From Candidatus Melainabacteria bacterium (GTDB taxonomy: Bacteria > Cyanobacteriota > Vampirovibrionia > Vampirovibrionales > Vampirovibrionaceae), in the NCBI GenBank assembly GCA_902168245.1, contig CABHPA010000088.1:1-56660 (forward strand): a DNA stretch of 56,660 nucleotides, in the 5' to 3' direction. The notes below the pieces were generated by a model, which was not told where the DNA came from, ran no database searches, and worked only from the letters and a program-made list of their open reading frames with translations. Of this stretch, positions 15,818-24,314 are shown in pieces (within the stretch, counting starts at the first letter, position 1; each line of letters begins with the position of its first letter). The position numbers were made by a program, and so were the translations under genes.

Positions 15818-16762
15818 TTATTCGGCAATGCCATAGTGGGCTGTATCTTTGAGTTGCACCTGCTTCTTGATCCAGGGCACGATGTTCTGGGCAATCAGGC
15901 CTCCCACAATGGGGAGGGCCAGCACTTTGGCAATCATTGCAAAGTGGAGAGAGGACTTAAGCGCAGTTTGCGCTTGCTTAATGACAACGGAATCCCATGT
16001 TTTGGGTAGTGTTTTTAATATGATCCAATATGCCAGCATACTCATTGCGAGGGGTACGACTTTCATCATTGCAATCAGGGAAGCCCACTTTGTAAAGGCC
16101 TTATCTCGGTCTAATTCCTCAGTCATCAATTCCTGATAAGCCTTTTGGGGATCTGTGACGGGTTTTTCCGCTATTCCCAATTTGTGCAGCAAGTTGAGGG
16201 GTTTGGGCGTATCATTCCCTTGTTGCTGTGCACTTAGGCGCTGTTGAATCTCATTGAGACGGCTGCGAGTCCGTTTCACTATCCATATGCCCATGGCGGC
16301 GCCCGCCGTGGTGCCAACCAGCAAGGTTCCCGTTACGCTGGAGAGCAGATGCGTAAAGGCATTGCGTGTCAGCGGTTTTGACCAGATCAGTGGGCTTTTT
16401 TTTCCTTTGAAACACCGTTCGATAAACTCTACATTTTGCTCAAGCAAGGTTGGCGTTCCTTGCCAGCGTTCCAGTCCATAAATCAGCGGAGAAACCAGGA
16501 CGCTGAAAATCATTCCACTCTTAATACCCTGCTCTGCTGCCAATTTTAGCGACAAAGGATCCGGTTGATTTGCTTGGCTTGATTGCACGGCAGGCACCGT
16601 CCAGTGTTGAGTCCGTGCAGGAGAAACAAGTGTTTGAGCTTTATTGAAACTGGGAGAGAAAACTGTGGTTTGTGTCTGATAGACTGGCGCAAGGCTTGCC
16701 GTCGGCCTGAATGCAGGGGGTGAATAGGGTCTATTGAAAGACGGAGAAGGGGAGTATGCCAT
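15818..16762 (-). CDS. Hypothetical membrane protein with Pro-rich N-terminus
   Basis: Unrecognised protein of 314 residues from the ATG at 16762. That start gives the Pro/Ser/aromatic-rich N-terminus (MAYSPSPSFNRPYSPPAFRP) seen in other unknowns of the window; the frame is open to 16867. There are four hydrophobic stretches: around MIFSVLVSPLIYGLE, HLLSSVTGTLLVGTTAGAAM, LIAMMKVVPLAMSMLAYWII and AMIAKVLALPIVGGLIAQNI. A charged segment (RTRSRLNEIQQRLSAQQQG) separates the second and third. No family is evident. It is monocistronic by position, with the ArsR gene upstream on the same strand. Confidence 0.7.
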   Translation of the reverse strand: MAYSPSPSFNRPYSPPAFRPTASLAPVYQTQTTVFSPSFNKAQTLVSPARTQHWTVPAVQSSQANQPDPLSLKLAAEQGIKSGMIFSVLVSPLIYGLERWQGTPTLLEQNVEFIERCFKGKKSPLIWSKPLTRNAFTHLLSSVTGTLLVGTTAGAAMGIWIVKRTRSRLNEIQQRLSAQQQGNDTPKPLNLLHKLGIAEKPVTDPQKAYQELMTEELDRDKAFTKWASLIAMMKVVPLAMSMLAYWIILKTLPKTWDSVVIKQAQTALKSSLHFAMIAKVLALPIVGGLIAQNIVPWIKKQVQLKDTAHYGIAE

Positions 16763-16902
16763 ACATTCAATTCTGTTCCAATAATAATGATAAGGGACAA
16801 CATCCCAGTTTAAGTACAAAACTTCCTGAAGGATTTGCGTTGCTCCTGAAGGGCATTGCTGAGTCAATCAGAGAAGGCATTCGGTATTGGTTGAAAAGGG
16901 CG

Positions 16903-17196
16903 CTATTCCGGTTGAGGGCTTGAGGGGCCGCCCAGGCTGTGCAGGCACTGGTGGAGCATTTCCAGGTTGAGCCGGTTGTAGCTGGATTGGCCCTGCTTGC
17001 GCTTGATGAGGATGCCTGCCTGGTTCAGGGTGCTGGCATGGTGGCAGAACAGGGCCAGCGTAATGCCCAAGTAATCCGCAATTTCCTTGCTGGTGCGCTC
17101 TTGGCCGTCGGCCAGTTGCTCCACGATTTGCAGGCGGGTGGGATCCGATAAGGCGTTGAACACCCTGGCTTTCTGGTTGAGATCAAGTTCTGGCAT
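16903..17196 (-). CDS. ArsR-family transcriptional regulator
   Basis: Small DNA-binding winged-helix protein of 97 residues. Family elements are SDPTRLQIVEQLADG (about 15-29), the recognition-helix region TSKEIADYLGITLALFCHHASTL, and the wing AGILIKRKQGQSSYNRLN. The metal-sensing ELCVCDL of classical ArsR/SmtB is absent; a single Cys lies in LFCHHAS, so it may sense redox state or an organic ligand instead of metal. It is divergent from the Old Yellow Enzyme gene with a 201-bp intergenic region and is its likely regulator. Confidence is high for the family and low for the ligand. Confidence 0.88.
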   Translation of the reverse strand: MPELDLNQKARVFNALSDPTRLQIVEQLADGQERTSKEIADYLGITLALFCHHASTLNQAGILIKRKQGQSSYNRLNLEMLHQCLHSLGGPSSPQPE

Positions 17197-17305
17197 AAGG
17201 GACGTATCCGGATTTTAGCGTTGTTCTTTCCTTTTCATCTTAAAGGAACTGGGATGCAACTTCAATGGTTTTAAAACCACTTTACTAAAACAGTTAAACA
17301 ACTAC

Positions 17306-17333
17306 TTGACTATTTTGCCCGCAAAGCTATAGT
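17306..17333 (+). promoter_or_regulatory. Sigma70-type promoter of the Old Yellow Enzyme gene
   Basis: TTGACT (17306-17311) and TATAGT (17328-17333) are 16 nt apart, putting transcription start near 17340, about 58 nt before the ATG. The short inverted repeat AGTT-AAAC-AACT (17292-17303) just upstream could be part of an operator for the divergent ArsR protein. Confidence 0.6.
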
Positions 17334-17397
17334 GAAAATACGTTCGTTAAAAAAACAGATGGCCGTGATTGGTCTGGCAGGAAGAAAGGACAGGTAG

Positions 17398-18486
17398 ATG
17401 AGTCTTTTTAGCCCCCTTCAAATTAAAGATATTGAATTCAAAAACCGCATCGGCGTTTCGCCCATGTGTCAGTACTCCAGCGAGGACGGCTTTGCGACCG
17501 ATTGGCACTTGGTGCATTTGGGCAGCCGCGCAGTGGGCGGGGCGGGCCTGGTAATCGTGGAGGCAACCGCCGTGGAGCCGGGTGGCCGGATTAGCCCTTC
17601 GGATTTGGGTCTCTGGAAGGATGAGCATATTGAGCCTTTGCGCCGGATTGCCCGCTTTATAGAATCGCAAGGCTCGGTGCCGGGCATCCAGATTGCCCAT
17701 GCGGGCAGAAAAGCCAGCACGGCTGCTCCCTGGGAAGGCGGCGGTCCGGTTTCCCAGGAACAAGGCGGATGGTCGCCGTTGGTTTCCGCCAGCGAAATCT
17801 CATTTGATTCAGAATCCCAAATGCCCCAGGGGCTTACTGAGTCGGGTATTGCGGAAATTCGCAAGGCGTTTGTGGATACAGCCCGTCGGGCTTTGCAGGC
17901 GGGGTTTAAAGTGCTGGAACTCCATGCGGCGCATGGGTATTTGTTGCACCAGTTCCTGTCCCCGCTCAGTAACCGGCGAACGGATGCTTACGGCGGTTCG
18001 TTCGAGAACCGGATTCGTCTGGTGACGGAAATTACCCGTGATGTTCGCCAGGTTTGGCCGGAGCATCTGCCTTTGTTTGTCCGGATTTCCTCGACGGATT
18101 GGGTGGAAGGCGGCTGGGATGCGGAGCAATCCGTGCAGTTGGCCATGGCGCTGAAAGCGTTGGGCGTTGACCTGATTGATGTGTCCTCGGGCGGCTTGGT
18201 TCCGGATGCCAAAATTACCGTGGGGCCGGGTTATCAGGTGCCTTTTGCGGAGCAAATCCGTAAAGAGGCGAATATTCTGACCGCCGCCGTGGGAATGATT
18301 ACCGATGCGGCCCAGGCGGATGCGGTGGTTCGCAACGGGCAGGCCGATATGGTGCTGCTGGCCCGCGAATTATTGAGGGATCCGTACTGGCCCCTGCATG
18401 CGGCGCATTCGCTGGAAGCGGATGCTGAGTGGCCCAGGCAATACCAGCGCGCCAAGCCCCGCTTAAAGCAGCTGCAAAGCTGCTAG
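17398..18486 (+). CDS. Old Yellow Enzyme family NAD(P)H:flavin oxidoreductase (YqjM-like)
   Basis: FMN-dependent ene-reductase, probably cytoplasmic, reducing activated C=C bonds of electrophiles. Family elements are SPLQIKDIEFKNRIGVSPMCQY near the N-terminus with the Cys of the YqjM/thermophilic-like class, GAGLVIVEATAVEPGGRIS, QIAHAGRKAS with the active-site His, HAAHGYLLHQFLSPLSNRR and a C-terminal GQADMVLLARELLRDPYWP. The length of 362 residues is typical. The start is preceded by AGGACAGGTAG. Regulation by the adjacent ArsR-type protein is likely, consistent with a response to oxidants or reactive electrophiles. Confidence 0.92.
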   Translation: MSLFSPLQIKDIEFKNRIGVSPMCQYSSEDGFATDWHLVHLGSRAVGGAGLVIVEATAVEPGGRISPSDLGLWKDEHIEPLRRIARFIESQGSVPGIQIAHAGRKASTAAPWEGGGPVSQEQGGWSPLVSASEISFDSESQMPQGLTESGIAEIRKAFVDTARRALQAGFKVLELHAAHGYLLHQFLSPLSNRRTDAYGGSFENRIRLVTEITRDVRQVWPEHLPLFVRISSTDWVEGGWDAEQSVQLAMALKALGVDLIDVSSGGLVPDAKITVGPGYQVPFAEQIRKEANILTAAVGMITDAAQADAVVRNGQADMVLLARELLRDPYWPLHAAHSLEADAEWPRQYQRAKPRLKQLQSC

Positions 18487-18509
18487 TTTCAAATGTTCCT
18501 CTCTTTGAG

Positions 18510-18556
18510 CCAAATGCCCTGTTCTGCGGAACAATGGGCATTTGGTTTGGTTCTAG
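18510..18556 (+). terminator. Terminator after the Old Yellow Enzyme gene
   Basis: CCAAATGCCC (18510-18519) pairs with GGGCATTTGG (18536-18545), and inside it TGTTC (18520-18524) pairs with GAACA (18529-18533). The tail is only moderately T-rich (TTTGGTTC). Confidence 0.65.
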
Positions 18557-18707
18557 GATGGGGGACGCCATGCATTGCCGTTTTTTTGAGGGTGGTGGTC
18601 GGGCAAGCCCTTCTGTCACAATTTCAAAATAACGAAGATATAAAGCTTTTCGGGTCGTTGTTGGCTTTCCTGTTAAGATTGAACCGAGCCTGTAAATTGG
18701 ATGTTGA

Positions 18708-20108
18708 ATGATTTCATTTTTCAAGTCTTGTCAAACTTTTCCAACTTTTAAAACGATAAAAGGCTCTCGGCTGGCTTGTCCCTTTCTGTTGGGTGTTCTC
18801 ATCAGCCAGTTTTGCTTGGGTGATTTGTCCGCTTTGGCGAAAGAACCCGCCCAGATTGCGCATTTTGGCATGGGCGTTAGCCTGGACGGCCCTGCCGCGC
18901 CGTGGTTAATGCCGCACCAAAGAACCTTGCGTAGCCTGAACCAGATTTATGAATTTGACCGCACCCCTCTGGGCGATCGCATCCCGGTTATTCTGGTGCC
19001 GGGCCGGGCGGAAGAGTTCCAGCACAATTCCTGGTGGCGCGGCGTTCATCGCATGAGCGATCGAGACCCGGCGTTCAGCAAGCATTTTAAGCTGTTTGTG
19101 TTTCTCTACGATTCCAAAGAGGAACTGGATGTGCAGGCTCAAGGCTTGGTGCGAGACATTAAGCGCCGCTTTTCCCGGTTGCCTTCCTCGCAGCCGCTCA
19201 TGCTGGTGACTTACAGCCTGGGTGGCGTGATTGCGCGGGAAGTGTTAAAGGACTCCGATATCCTGGATCAGGTGGACACCCAGATTGCCATTGCAGTGCC
19301 GTTTCATGGCTCCCCGCTGTTTGACCCCGACTGGTTCAGCGAGTACCTGAACCCGCCCAGTCGTTCGCCTGTGCGCCGGTTCTGGGATCGCGCCATTTAC
19401 CGGGGCTACATGTTCAGCAAAAGCAACCTGACCCACGGGCTGAAATGGGACAACTTCGACCGTTCCAAGCCCCAGTTCCATGTCAGCGACCTGAAAAAAA
19501 GCAAAAGCGAAATATTGGGCGATGCGGCGAGATCGCGGGTTTTGCCTTACCAGGAATATGCCAACGCCGATGAAATCCGCAAAAAAACCGTTGTCTACGC
19601 CAGCTTTCTGGTGAACGGCTATACCAAAACCAACGAACCCTTCAACCCTTTGCGCCTGCCCCGGTACGTGCTGGATAATTCACTGGCCTTCCCCAAGCAA
19701 ATGGTGTCCACGGTACTGCCGTTTTACGGGTTCACGGTGCATTCTGTGTTTACTTACATGAACAACCAGATGGCGGATTTGCCCACTTATACCCCGGAAG
19801 ATCCCCAGGGCAAGAACACCCATTTGTACCGTTTTAATGACGGCGCCATTCCCATGAGCAGCATGCTGTTTTTGCCGCCCAGCAAAGAGCCGTATGATCA
19901 GGACTTGCGGGAAATGATTGAGCGCGCCTCCCTGCGGAAAGCCAGGGTGTTCGTGAACCTGGATCATCTGCACGTGGGCGAGTATACCCTTTTAAAGCAA
20001 AAGCTGGTTCAGCCCGACATGCTGCACCCCGAAGACGGCAAACGCTCCCCCAACGCCTGGATTATCAGGGACTTACTGCAACGGCTGGATGAATCGCCCA
20101 AGGGCTGA
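18708..20108 (+). CDS. Exported alpha/beta-hydrolase (lipase/acyltransferase-like)
   Basis: Protein of 466 residues with a hydrophobic segment (about 25-45, CPFLLGVLISQFCLG), probably a signal peptide or anchor. An alpha/beta-hydrolase fold follows. The oxyanion-side IPVILVPGRAEE and the nucleophile elbow VTYSLGGVIARE (GxSxG as YSLGG, near residue 167) are clear. A later DGAIPMSSMLF and LDHLHVGEY supply plausible Asp and His. The arrangement resembles lipases and the PGAP1/LCAT-type acyl hydrolases. The N-terminal extension has long basic stretches. It is alone, divergent from nothing close by and convergent with the cation exchanger gene. Substrate is unknown. Confidence 0.75.
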   Translation: MISFFKSCQTFPTFKTIKGSRLACPFLLGVLISQFCLGDLSALAKEPAQIAHFGMGVSLDGPAAPWLMPHQRTLRSLNQIYEFDRTPLGDRIPVILVPGRAEEFQHNSWWRGVHRMSDRDPAFSKHFKLFVFLYDSKEELDVQAQGLVRDIKRRFSRLPSSQPLMLVTYSLGGVIAREVLKDSDILDQVDTQIAIAVPFHGSPLFDPDWFSEYLNPPSRSPVRRFWDRAIYRGYMFSKSNLTHGLKWDNFDRSKPQFHVSDLKKSKSEILGDAARSRVLPYQEYANADEIRKKTVVYASFLVNGYTKTNEPFNPLRLPRYVLDNSLAFPKQMVSTVLPFYGFTVHSVFTYMNNQMADLPTYTPEDPQGKNTHLYRFNDGAIPMSSMLFLPPSKEPYDQDLREMIERASLRKARVFVNLDHLHVGEYTLLKQKLVQPDMLHPEDGKRSPNAWIIRDLLQRLDESPKG

Positions 20109-20201
20109 AACGTTCAGGCGTTGATATGGTTTTTGCGGTCGCGTGTCATGTTTGGCCTTGGCGAAGCAAATGCCGAGTGACGGCACCGGGATTCCGCTTT
20201 T

Positions 20202-21239
20202 TTATTTCAAGGGGGCGAACAGGGCAAAAATAAGGAATATCAGGTAAAACACGCCGCTGATAAACAGGATGTGAGGCAAGCGGGCGGGCTTTTTCCAGGC
20301 GGTGAAATAGACGATTACAGAGGACATCAGGCATAGCACTACGCTTAATATCCCTTGCCCGGTGAGTATCCAGGGGGTAAAGGTCAACCCGATGGCCGGG
20401 GGAATGCAACTTTGAAACACCATGGCGCCAGTAATATTGCCCAGGGCCAGATTGTCTTTTTTGGCGCGAATCCACACCACGCTGTTGAACTTTTCTGGCA
20501 GCTCGGTGGCGATGGGGGTAATGATCAGGCTGAGCAGCATGGCCGGAATGCTTAAAGTAGTGGCCACATCGTTGATCTCTTCCACGAAAAAATGCACCAG
20601 CACCAGAAGCGACAGCAGGCTGATGGCCAGTTGCCCCAGGATCATCCAGGTGGGAGGCTCTTTTTTGCGGGGGGCGAACATCAGCGCGGGCAGGTCAAAT
20701 TCTGAGTCCGGGGCGTGTTCTTTCTTCAGGGTGCGGTATACGTAAAGGCCGTAGAAGCACAATAGCCCAATGGCGATGGCCACTTTAACCTCGTGAACCG
20801 GGATGAAAGCTGCGGCGAATACGCAAAGGTAAGCGGGAAAGAAATAGTGAAAGTCTCGCCGGAACAGCTTGTGGTCAATTTTCAGCTTGGCTTCCCGCCG
20901 GTTGGTGGCCGCAAAGTAGAAAATGGCCGAGGCGGTGACGAACATGGCCAGGGTTCCCAGCAGAAAAGGTGCCCCTAGAATGGCCCCGATCCCGATATCC
21001 TGGCCGCTGGCCGCATTCACGTGCGATATGCCCAACAAGCCCGATACGATTGCGATGATCGGCACCAGGGTTTCCGGCAGGGCGGTACCAACGGCGGCCA
21101 ATACGCTGCCCACGGCGCCTTCGGAAAGGTTGAACCGATCGCCCGTCCACTCGATTGCGTTGGTAAAAAGGCTACAGCAACCGACAATCAGGAATAAGAG
21201 AACTACAATCTCAAGGAATGAAAGAAAAACGTCCATCAT
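20202..21239 (-). CDS. Na+/Ca2+ exchanger family (CaCA) membrane protein
   Basis: Inner-membrane cation antiporter of 345 residues with about ten hydrophobic segments. The two alpha repeats of the family are visible: NLSEGAVGSVLAAVGTALPE (about residues 36-55, acidic residue in ALPET) and ITPIATELPEKFNSVVW (about 235-255) with NITGAMVFQSC further on. Between them lies a charged cytoplasmic loop (about 165-195). It most likely exchanges Ca2+ for Na+ or H+, but the ion is not determined. It is convergent with the hydrolase gene and divergent from rel. Confidence 0.87.
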   Translation of the reverse strand: MMDVFLSFLEIVVLLFLIVGCCSLFTNAIEWTGDRFNLSEGAVGSVLAAVGTALPETLVPIIAIVSGLLGISHVNAASGQDIGIGAILGAPFLLGTLAMFVTASAIFYFAATNRREAKLKIDHKLFRRDFHYFFPAYLCVFAAAFIPVHEVKVAIAIGLLCFYGLYVYRTLKKEHAPDSEFDLPALMFAPRKKEPPTWMILGQLAISLLSLLVLVHFFVEEINDVATTLSIPAMLLSLIITPIATELPEKFNSVVWIRAKKDNLALGNITGAMVFQSCIPPAIGLTFTPWILTGQGILSVVLCLMSSVIVYFTAWKKPARLPHILFISGVFYLIFLIFALFAPLK

Positions 21240-21346
21240 TCGATTATATAGGAACCACGAATTTTTATATCATCCGGCTGATTGAGGAAAAGGTTCCGGC
21301 CTTGGGGGGTTATGTCCGGTGTGGAAGGCGATTATAATAAAACAAT

Positions 21347-23551
21347 ATGATGGATTCTCATTTCGTGCAGCCATTCGAAACTGGTATGCTCAAGGAAGAC
21401 GAGCTTTTCCGGCAATTGCTGGACATTCTTCGCGCGCAGGAACGGCCTGAAGCGGATCTGAACATCATTACCGAGGCGTTTGAGTACGCCCGGCAGATGC
21501 ACGAGGGCCAGTATCGCAAGAATAACGAGAACTACATCGTCCACCCGGTGAGCGTGGCCATTATCCTGGCGGGTATTCCGGTGGACACCCCCACCATTAT
21601 GGCCGCCTTAATGCACGATGTGATTGAGGACACCCCGGCCAGCCCCAAGGATGTTCAGGAACGCTTCGGGGAAGAGGTGCGAAAGCTGGTGGAAGGCGTC
21701 ACCAAGCTGGGCAAATTCGAGTTCGCTTCCAAAGAGGACGCCCACGCCGAGAACTTCCGCAAGATGTTTCTGGCCATGGCGGATGACGTGCGGGTGATCA
21801 TGCTGAAACTGGCCGACCGGCTGCACAACATGCAGACCCTGGAGCATATGAAGCCGGAAAAGCAGGTGAAGACCGCGACCGAGACCATCGAGATTTTCGC
21901 CCCGTTGGCAAACCGCATGGGGATGGGGAAAATTCGGGCGGAACTGGAAGATTTATCGCTGCGCTACCTGGATTCGACGCATTATCGCGAAATCGAGGAC
22001 GAGATTTCTTCGACCCAGGAGGAGCGTGAAAACACCATTTTAATGGTGATTGAGAAAATTAAAGACCAGTTGGCGGCCATGCACATTGACGCCAAGATTT
22101 ACGGCCGGGTGAAAAATTACTTCAGCATCTACAAAAAAATGAACTCCCAGCAGAAAAAAGTGCATGAAATCTATGATATCAGCGCGGTGCGGGTCATCGT
22201 GACTTGTGAGCGCGAATGCTACGAAGTGCTGGGGGTGATTCACCATGCGTTTACCCCCATTCCGGGCCGCTTTAAAGATTACATCGCCATGCCCAAGAGC
22301 AACCTGTACCAGTCTTTGCACACCACGGTCATCGGGCCTTACGGGCGACCGCTGGAAGTGCAGATTAGAACCTGGGAAATGCACCGCATTGCGGAATACG
22401 GTATTGCGGCCCACTGGAAATACAAGGAAAGCGGTGGTTCAGAGCTGACCCAGACTGCCGAGGAACAGAAAATGTCCTGGCTGCGGCAAATGGTGGAAAT
22501 GAAAGAGGATGCCGGAAACGCCAAGGAATACGTGGATTCCGTCAAGCTGGATCTCTTTCGGGACGAAGTTTTCGTGTTTACGCCCAAGGGCCGGGTGGTG
22601 GTGCTGCCTCGCGGCTCAACCCCGGTGGATTTCGCCTACCGCATCCACACGGAAGTGGGCAACACTTGCACCGGCTCCAAGGTAAACGGCAGAATCGTTT
22701 CCCTGAACCATGCGCTGAAGAACGGCGACATCATCGAGATTATTACCAGCAAAAAAAGTACGCCCCGGCTGGACTGGATTAACTTTGTGCAAACGCAAAG
22801 CGCCAAGTCCCGCATACGGCAGTGGTATAAAAAGCACTACCGCGAAGAACACGTGGAGCAGGGCCGCAAGCTGCTGGAAGCTGAACTGACCCGTGCGGTG
22901 GTGGACGAGGCCATGAAAAGCGGCAAGTTGCACAAAATTGCCGAGGAATTGAATTACACCGGGGTAGAAGATCTGCTGGTGGCCATTGGCTACGGCGAAC
23001 TGAACATGACCCGCATCGTCAACCGCCTGAAGCGTGAGCCGGAGGTGGATCACGATCCGCTGCTGCATAACTTCGCGGCCCGCAAGGAACGCCCGGCATC
23101 CAAGGCCGGAAAAGACATTCAGGGCCTGGAAGGCATGATGTATCAGAACGCCAAGTGCTGCAACCCGCTGCCGGGTGAACCCATTATAGGCGTGGTCACG
23201 CGTTCCCGTGGGGTGATGATCCACCGGGATGACTGCGTTAACCTGCAACAGGCCAACCCCAACCGCCGCATGTACGTGAGCTGGGAAGGCGAGAACCAGA
23301 CCCGCCACTCCGTGAAGCTGGACATTCACCTGATTGACCGGGTGGGGGTGCTGAAGGACATTTTGACCAAGATTGCCGACTGCAACGCCAATATTTCCAA
23401 CACCAAGGTGAAGATTCTGCCGGATAAAACCGCCGTGATTGAGCTGACCATTGAAGTAGAGAGCCTGAAACACCTCGACAAGGTTCGGGAAGCCATTTAC
23501 CAGGTGAATGACGTGATTAGCGTCCGTCGTCAACGGGGCAGGCAAAAGTAG
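21347..23551 (+). CDS. rel: Rel: bifunctional (p)ppGpp synthetase/hydrolase
   Basis: Stringent-response enzyme of 734 residues. The N-terminal HD hydrolase domain is intact (MHDVIEDTPAS, 89-99, and LKLADRLHNMQTL near 153-165). The synthetase domain holds YGRVKNYFSIYKKM (252-265), GRFKDYIAMPKSNLYQSLHT (307-326) and EVQIRTWEMHRIAEYGIAAHW. The TGS domain is at about 405-468, then a zinc-finger/helical region with NAKCCNPLPGE, and a C-terminal ACT domain at about 657-734. Both catalytic domains look functional, so it probably makes and degrades (p)ppGpp. A single long Rel is usual outside Gammaproteobacteria. The ATG at 21347 lacks a good ribosome site; GGAAGG is about 17 bases upstream. Confidence 0.95.
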   Translation: MMDSHFVQPFETGMLKEDELFRQLLDILRAQERPEADLNIITEAFEYARQMHEGQYRKNNENYIVHPVSVAIILAGIPVDTPTIMAALMHDVIEDTPASPKDVQERFGEEVRKLVEGVTKLGKFEFASKEDAHAENFRKMFLAMADDVRVIMLKLADRLHNMQTLEHMKPEKQVKTATETIEIFAPLANRMGMGKIRAELEDLSLRYLDSTHYREIEDEISSTQEERENTILMVIEKIKDQLAAMHIDAKIYGRVKNYFSIYKKMNSQQKKVHEIYDISAVRVIVTCERECYEVLGVIHHAFTPIPGRFKDYIAMPKSNLYQSLHTTVIGPYGRPLEVQIRTWEMHRIAEYGIAAHWKYKESGGSELTQTAEEQKMSWLRQMVEMKEDAGNAKEYVDSVKLDLFRDEVFVFTPKGRVVVLPRGSTPVDFAYRIHTEVGNTCTGSKVNGRIVSLNHALKNGDIIEIITSKKSTPRLDWINFVQTQSAKSRIRQWYKKHYREEHVEQGRKLLEAELTRAVVDEAMKSGKLHKIAEELNYTGVEDLLVAIGYGELNMTRIVNRLKREPEVDHDPLLHNFAARKERPASKAGKDIQGLEGMMYQNAKCCNPLPGEPIIGVVTRSRGVMIHRDDCVNLQQANPNRRMYVSWEGENQTRHSVKLDIHLIDRVGVLKDILTKIADCNANISNTKVKILPDKTAVIELTIEVESLKHLDKVREAIYQVNDVISVRRQRGRQK

Positions 23552-23577
23552 GCTGTTGGCCCTATTGCACGGAAACT

Positions 23578-23606
23578 TTGCAATCCGGCTGATTTATGCG
23601 TATGTT
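23578..23606 (+). promoter_or_regulatory. Candidate promoter of RNA module 2
   Basis: TTGCAA (23578-23583) and TATGTT (23601-23606) are 17 nt apart. Transcription would begin near 23613, at the 5' hairpin of the module 2 RNA. The same placement relative to the RNA is seen in module 1. Confidence 0.45.
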
Positions 23607-23612
23607 TAAAGA

Positions 23613-23808
23613 TGCTGCCTCAAAAGTGGCAGCCGGAATGTGATAGTTCTGTAGCTAGTGGCTTGCATCGGCCACAAAACGATGCCTCCGGTTTTTTTGG
23701 CCGGGGGGCAATGGCATATGTCCAAGCGGGCTTGCCCGCTAAAAGCCATTGCAGCCGTCTAGCTACGGTTTATCACCCTCCGGCTGGCCCTTCGGGGCTG
23801 GCTTTTTT
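23613..23808 (+). ncRNA. Structured leader/attenuator RNA, module 2
   Basis: RNA of about 196 nt with the same architecture as module 1. A 5' hairpin forms (GCTGCC 23614-23619 with GGCAGC 23628-23633). A closing stem pairs CTGTAGCTAG (23649-23658) with CTAGCTACGG (23759-23768). An H-type pseudoknot follows (TGGC 23659-23662 with GCCA 23671-23674; loop GCATCG 23665-23670 with CGATGC 23680-23685). Next are a hairpin (CTCCGG 23686-23691 with CCGGGG 23701-23706) and a stem GCAATGGC (23708-23715) with GCCATTGC (23745-23752), enclosing a 6-bp hairpin. TGTCCAAGCG (23719-23728) is identical in both modules. The alternative helix 23697-23708 with 23776-23787 (with wobbles) invades the terminator, as in module 1. 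Confidence 0.75.
23783..23808 (+). terminator. Regulated intrinsic terminator of RNA module 2
   Basis: GCTGGCCC (23783-23790) and GGGCTGGC (23795-23802) form a stem with two G-U pairs closed by a stable TTCG loop, followed by six T. It ends 28 nt before the ATG of the small protein. Confidence 0.85.
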
Positions 23809-23836
23809 GTATGGAATAAAACGGGGAGACAGGCCA

Positions 23837-24133
23837 ATGAGTGCAGAAAACCGGGTGTTTATCGTCAACCAGCAAGCCCTGATTCAGGCGGCGCAAGAAA
23901 TGGAGCGGCAGGAAGTCTTTCTGTCGCTCCTGCTCCTGCATTGCATTGACCAACTGGAAGACGTGCGCCGCAAGCTGGATGTGGTGATGGACGCCAGCGC
24001 GGCCAACCAGGCCAGGGACGCGTTCCGAAACCTGTTTATGAGCAACGAGGAATGGGGCCGCCTGATTGGGGATGCGCAGTTCACCCAATGGCAGGCGGAG
24101 TTCCGCGCCACCCGTGGCGATTTGCCCTCTTGA
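23837..24133 (+). CDS. 98-residue helical protein of RNA module 2
   Basis: Paralogue of the protein at 14389-14685, with the same length. Conserved blocks are ALIQAAQEMERQEV, HCIDQLEDVRRKL and QWQAEFR, with variable residues in between. It is predicted all-helical and soluble, with no known domain recognised. I chose the ATG at 23837, preceded by GGGGAG and by the same CAGGCC sequence found before the module 1 ATG. The frame is open upstream to 23612, but that would cross the terminator. It lies between rel and an HD-GYP gene, so any link to (p)ppGpp or cyclic nucleotide signalling is only positional. Confidence 0.8.
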   Translation: MSAENRVFIVNQQALIQAAQEMERQEVFLSLLLLHCIDQLEDVRRKLDVVMDASAANQARDAFRNLFMSNEEWGRLIGDAQFTQWQAEFRATRGDLPS

Positions 24134-24314
24134 GGTGGAGCGGTTGGGCTGATCGTGACGCGGTAGGAAAGAGATTACGTTTTGTTACGGCAGGGCTAAA
24201 CTTTTCCTGGTTATGGCCGAAGTCAATCTTGCCGGGAAATTCTCGGCCGGAAAATTGGGATCGGTTTCCGGATTGGAGCACTTGAAGCACCTTAAAGTAG
24301 ATAGGTAGTCCGTT

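Noticed and set aside
22616..23545. Long open frame antisense to rel
   Set aside because: A shadow of rel, with composition typical of antisense frames in this GC range.
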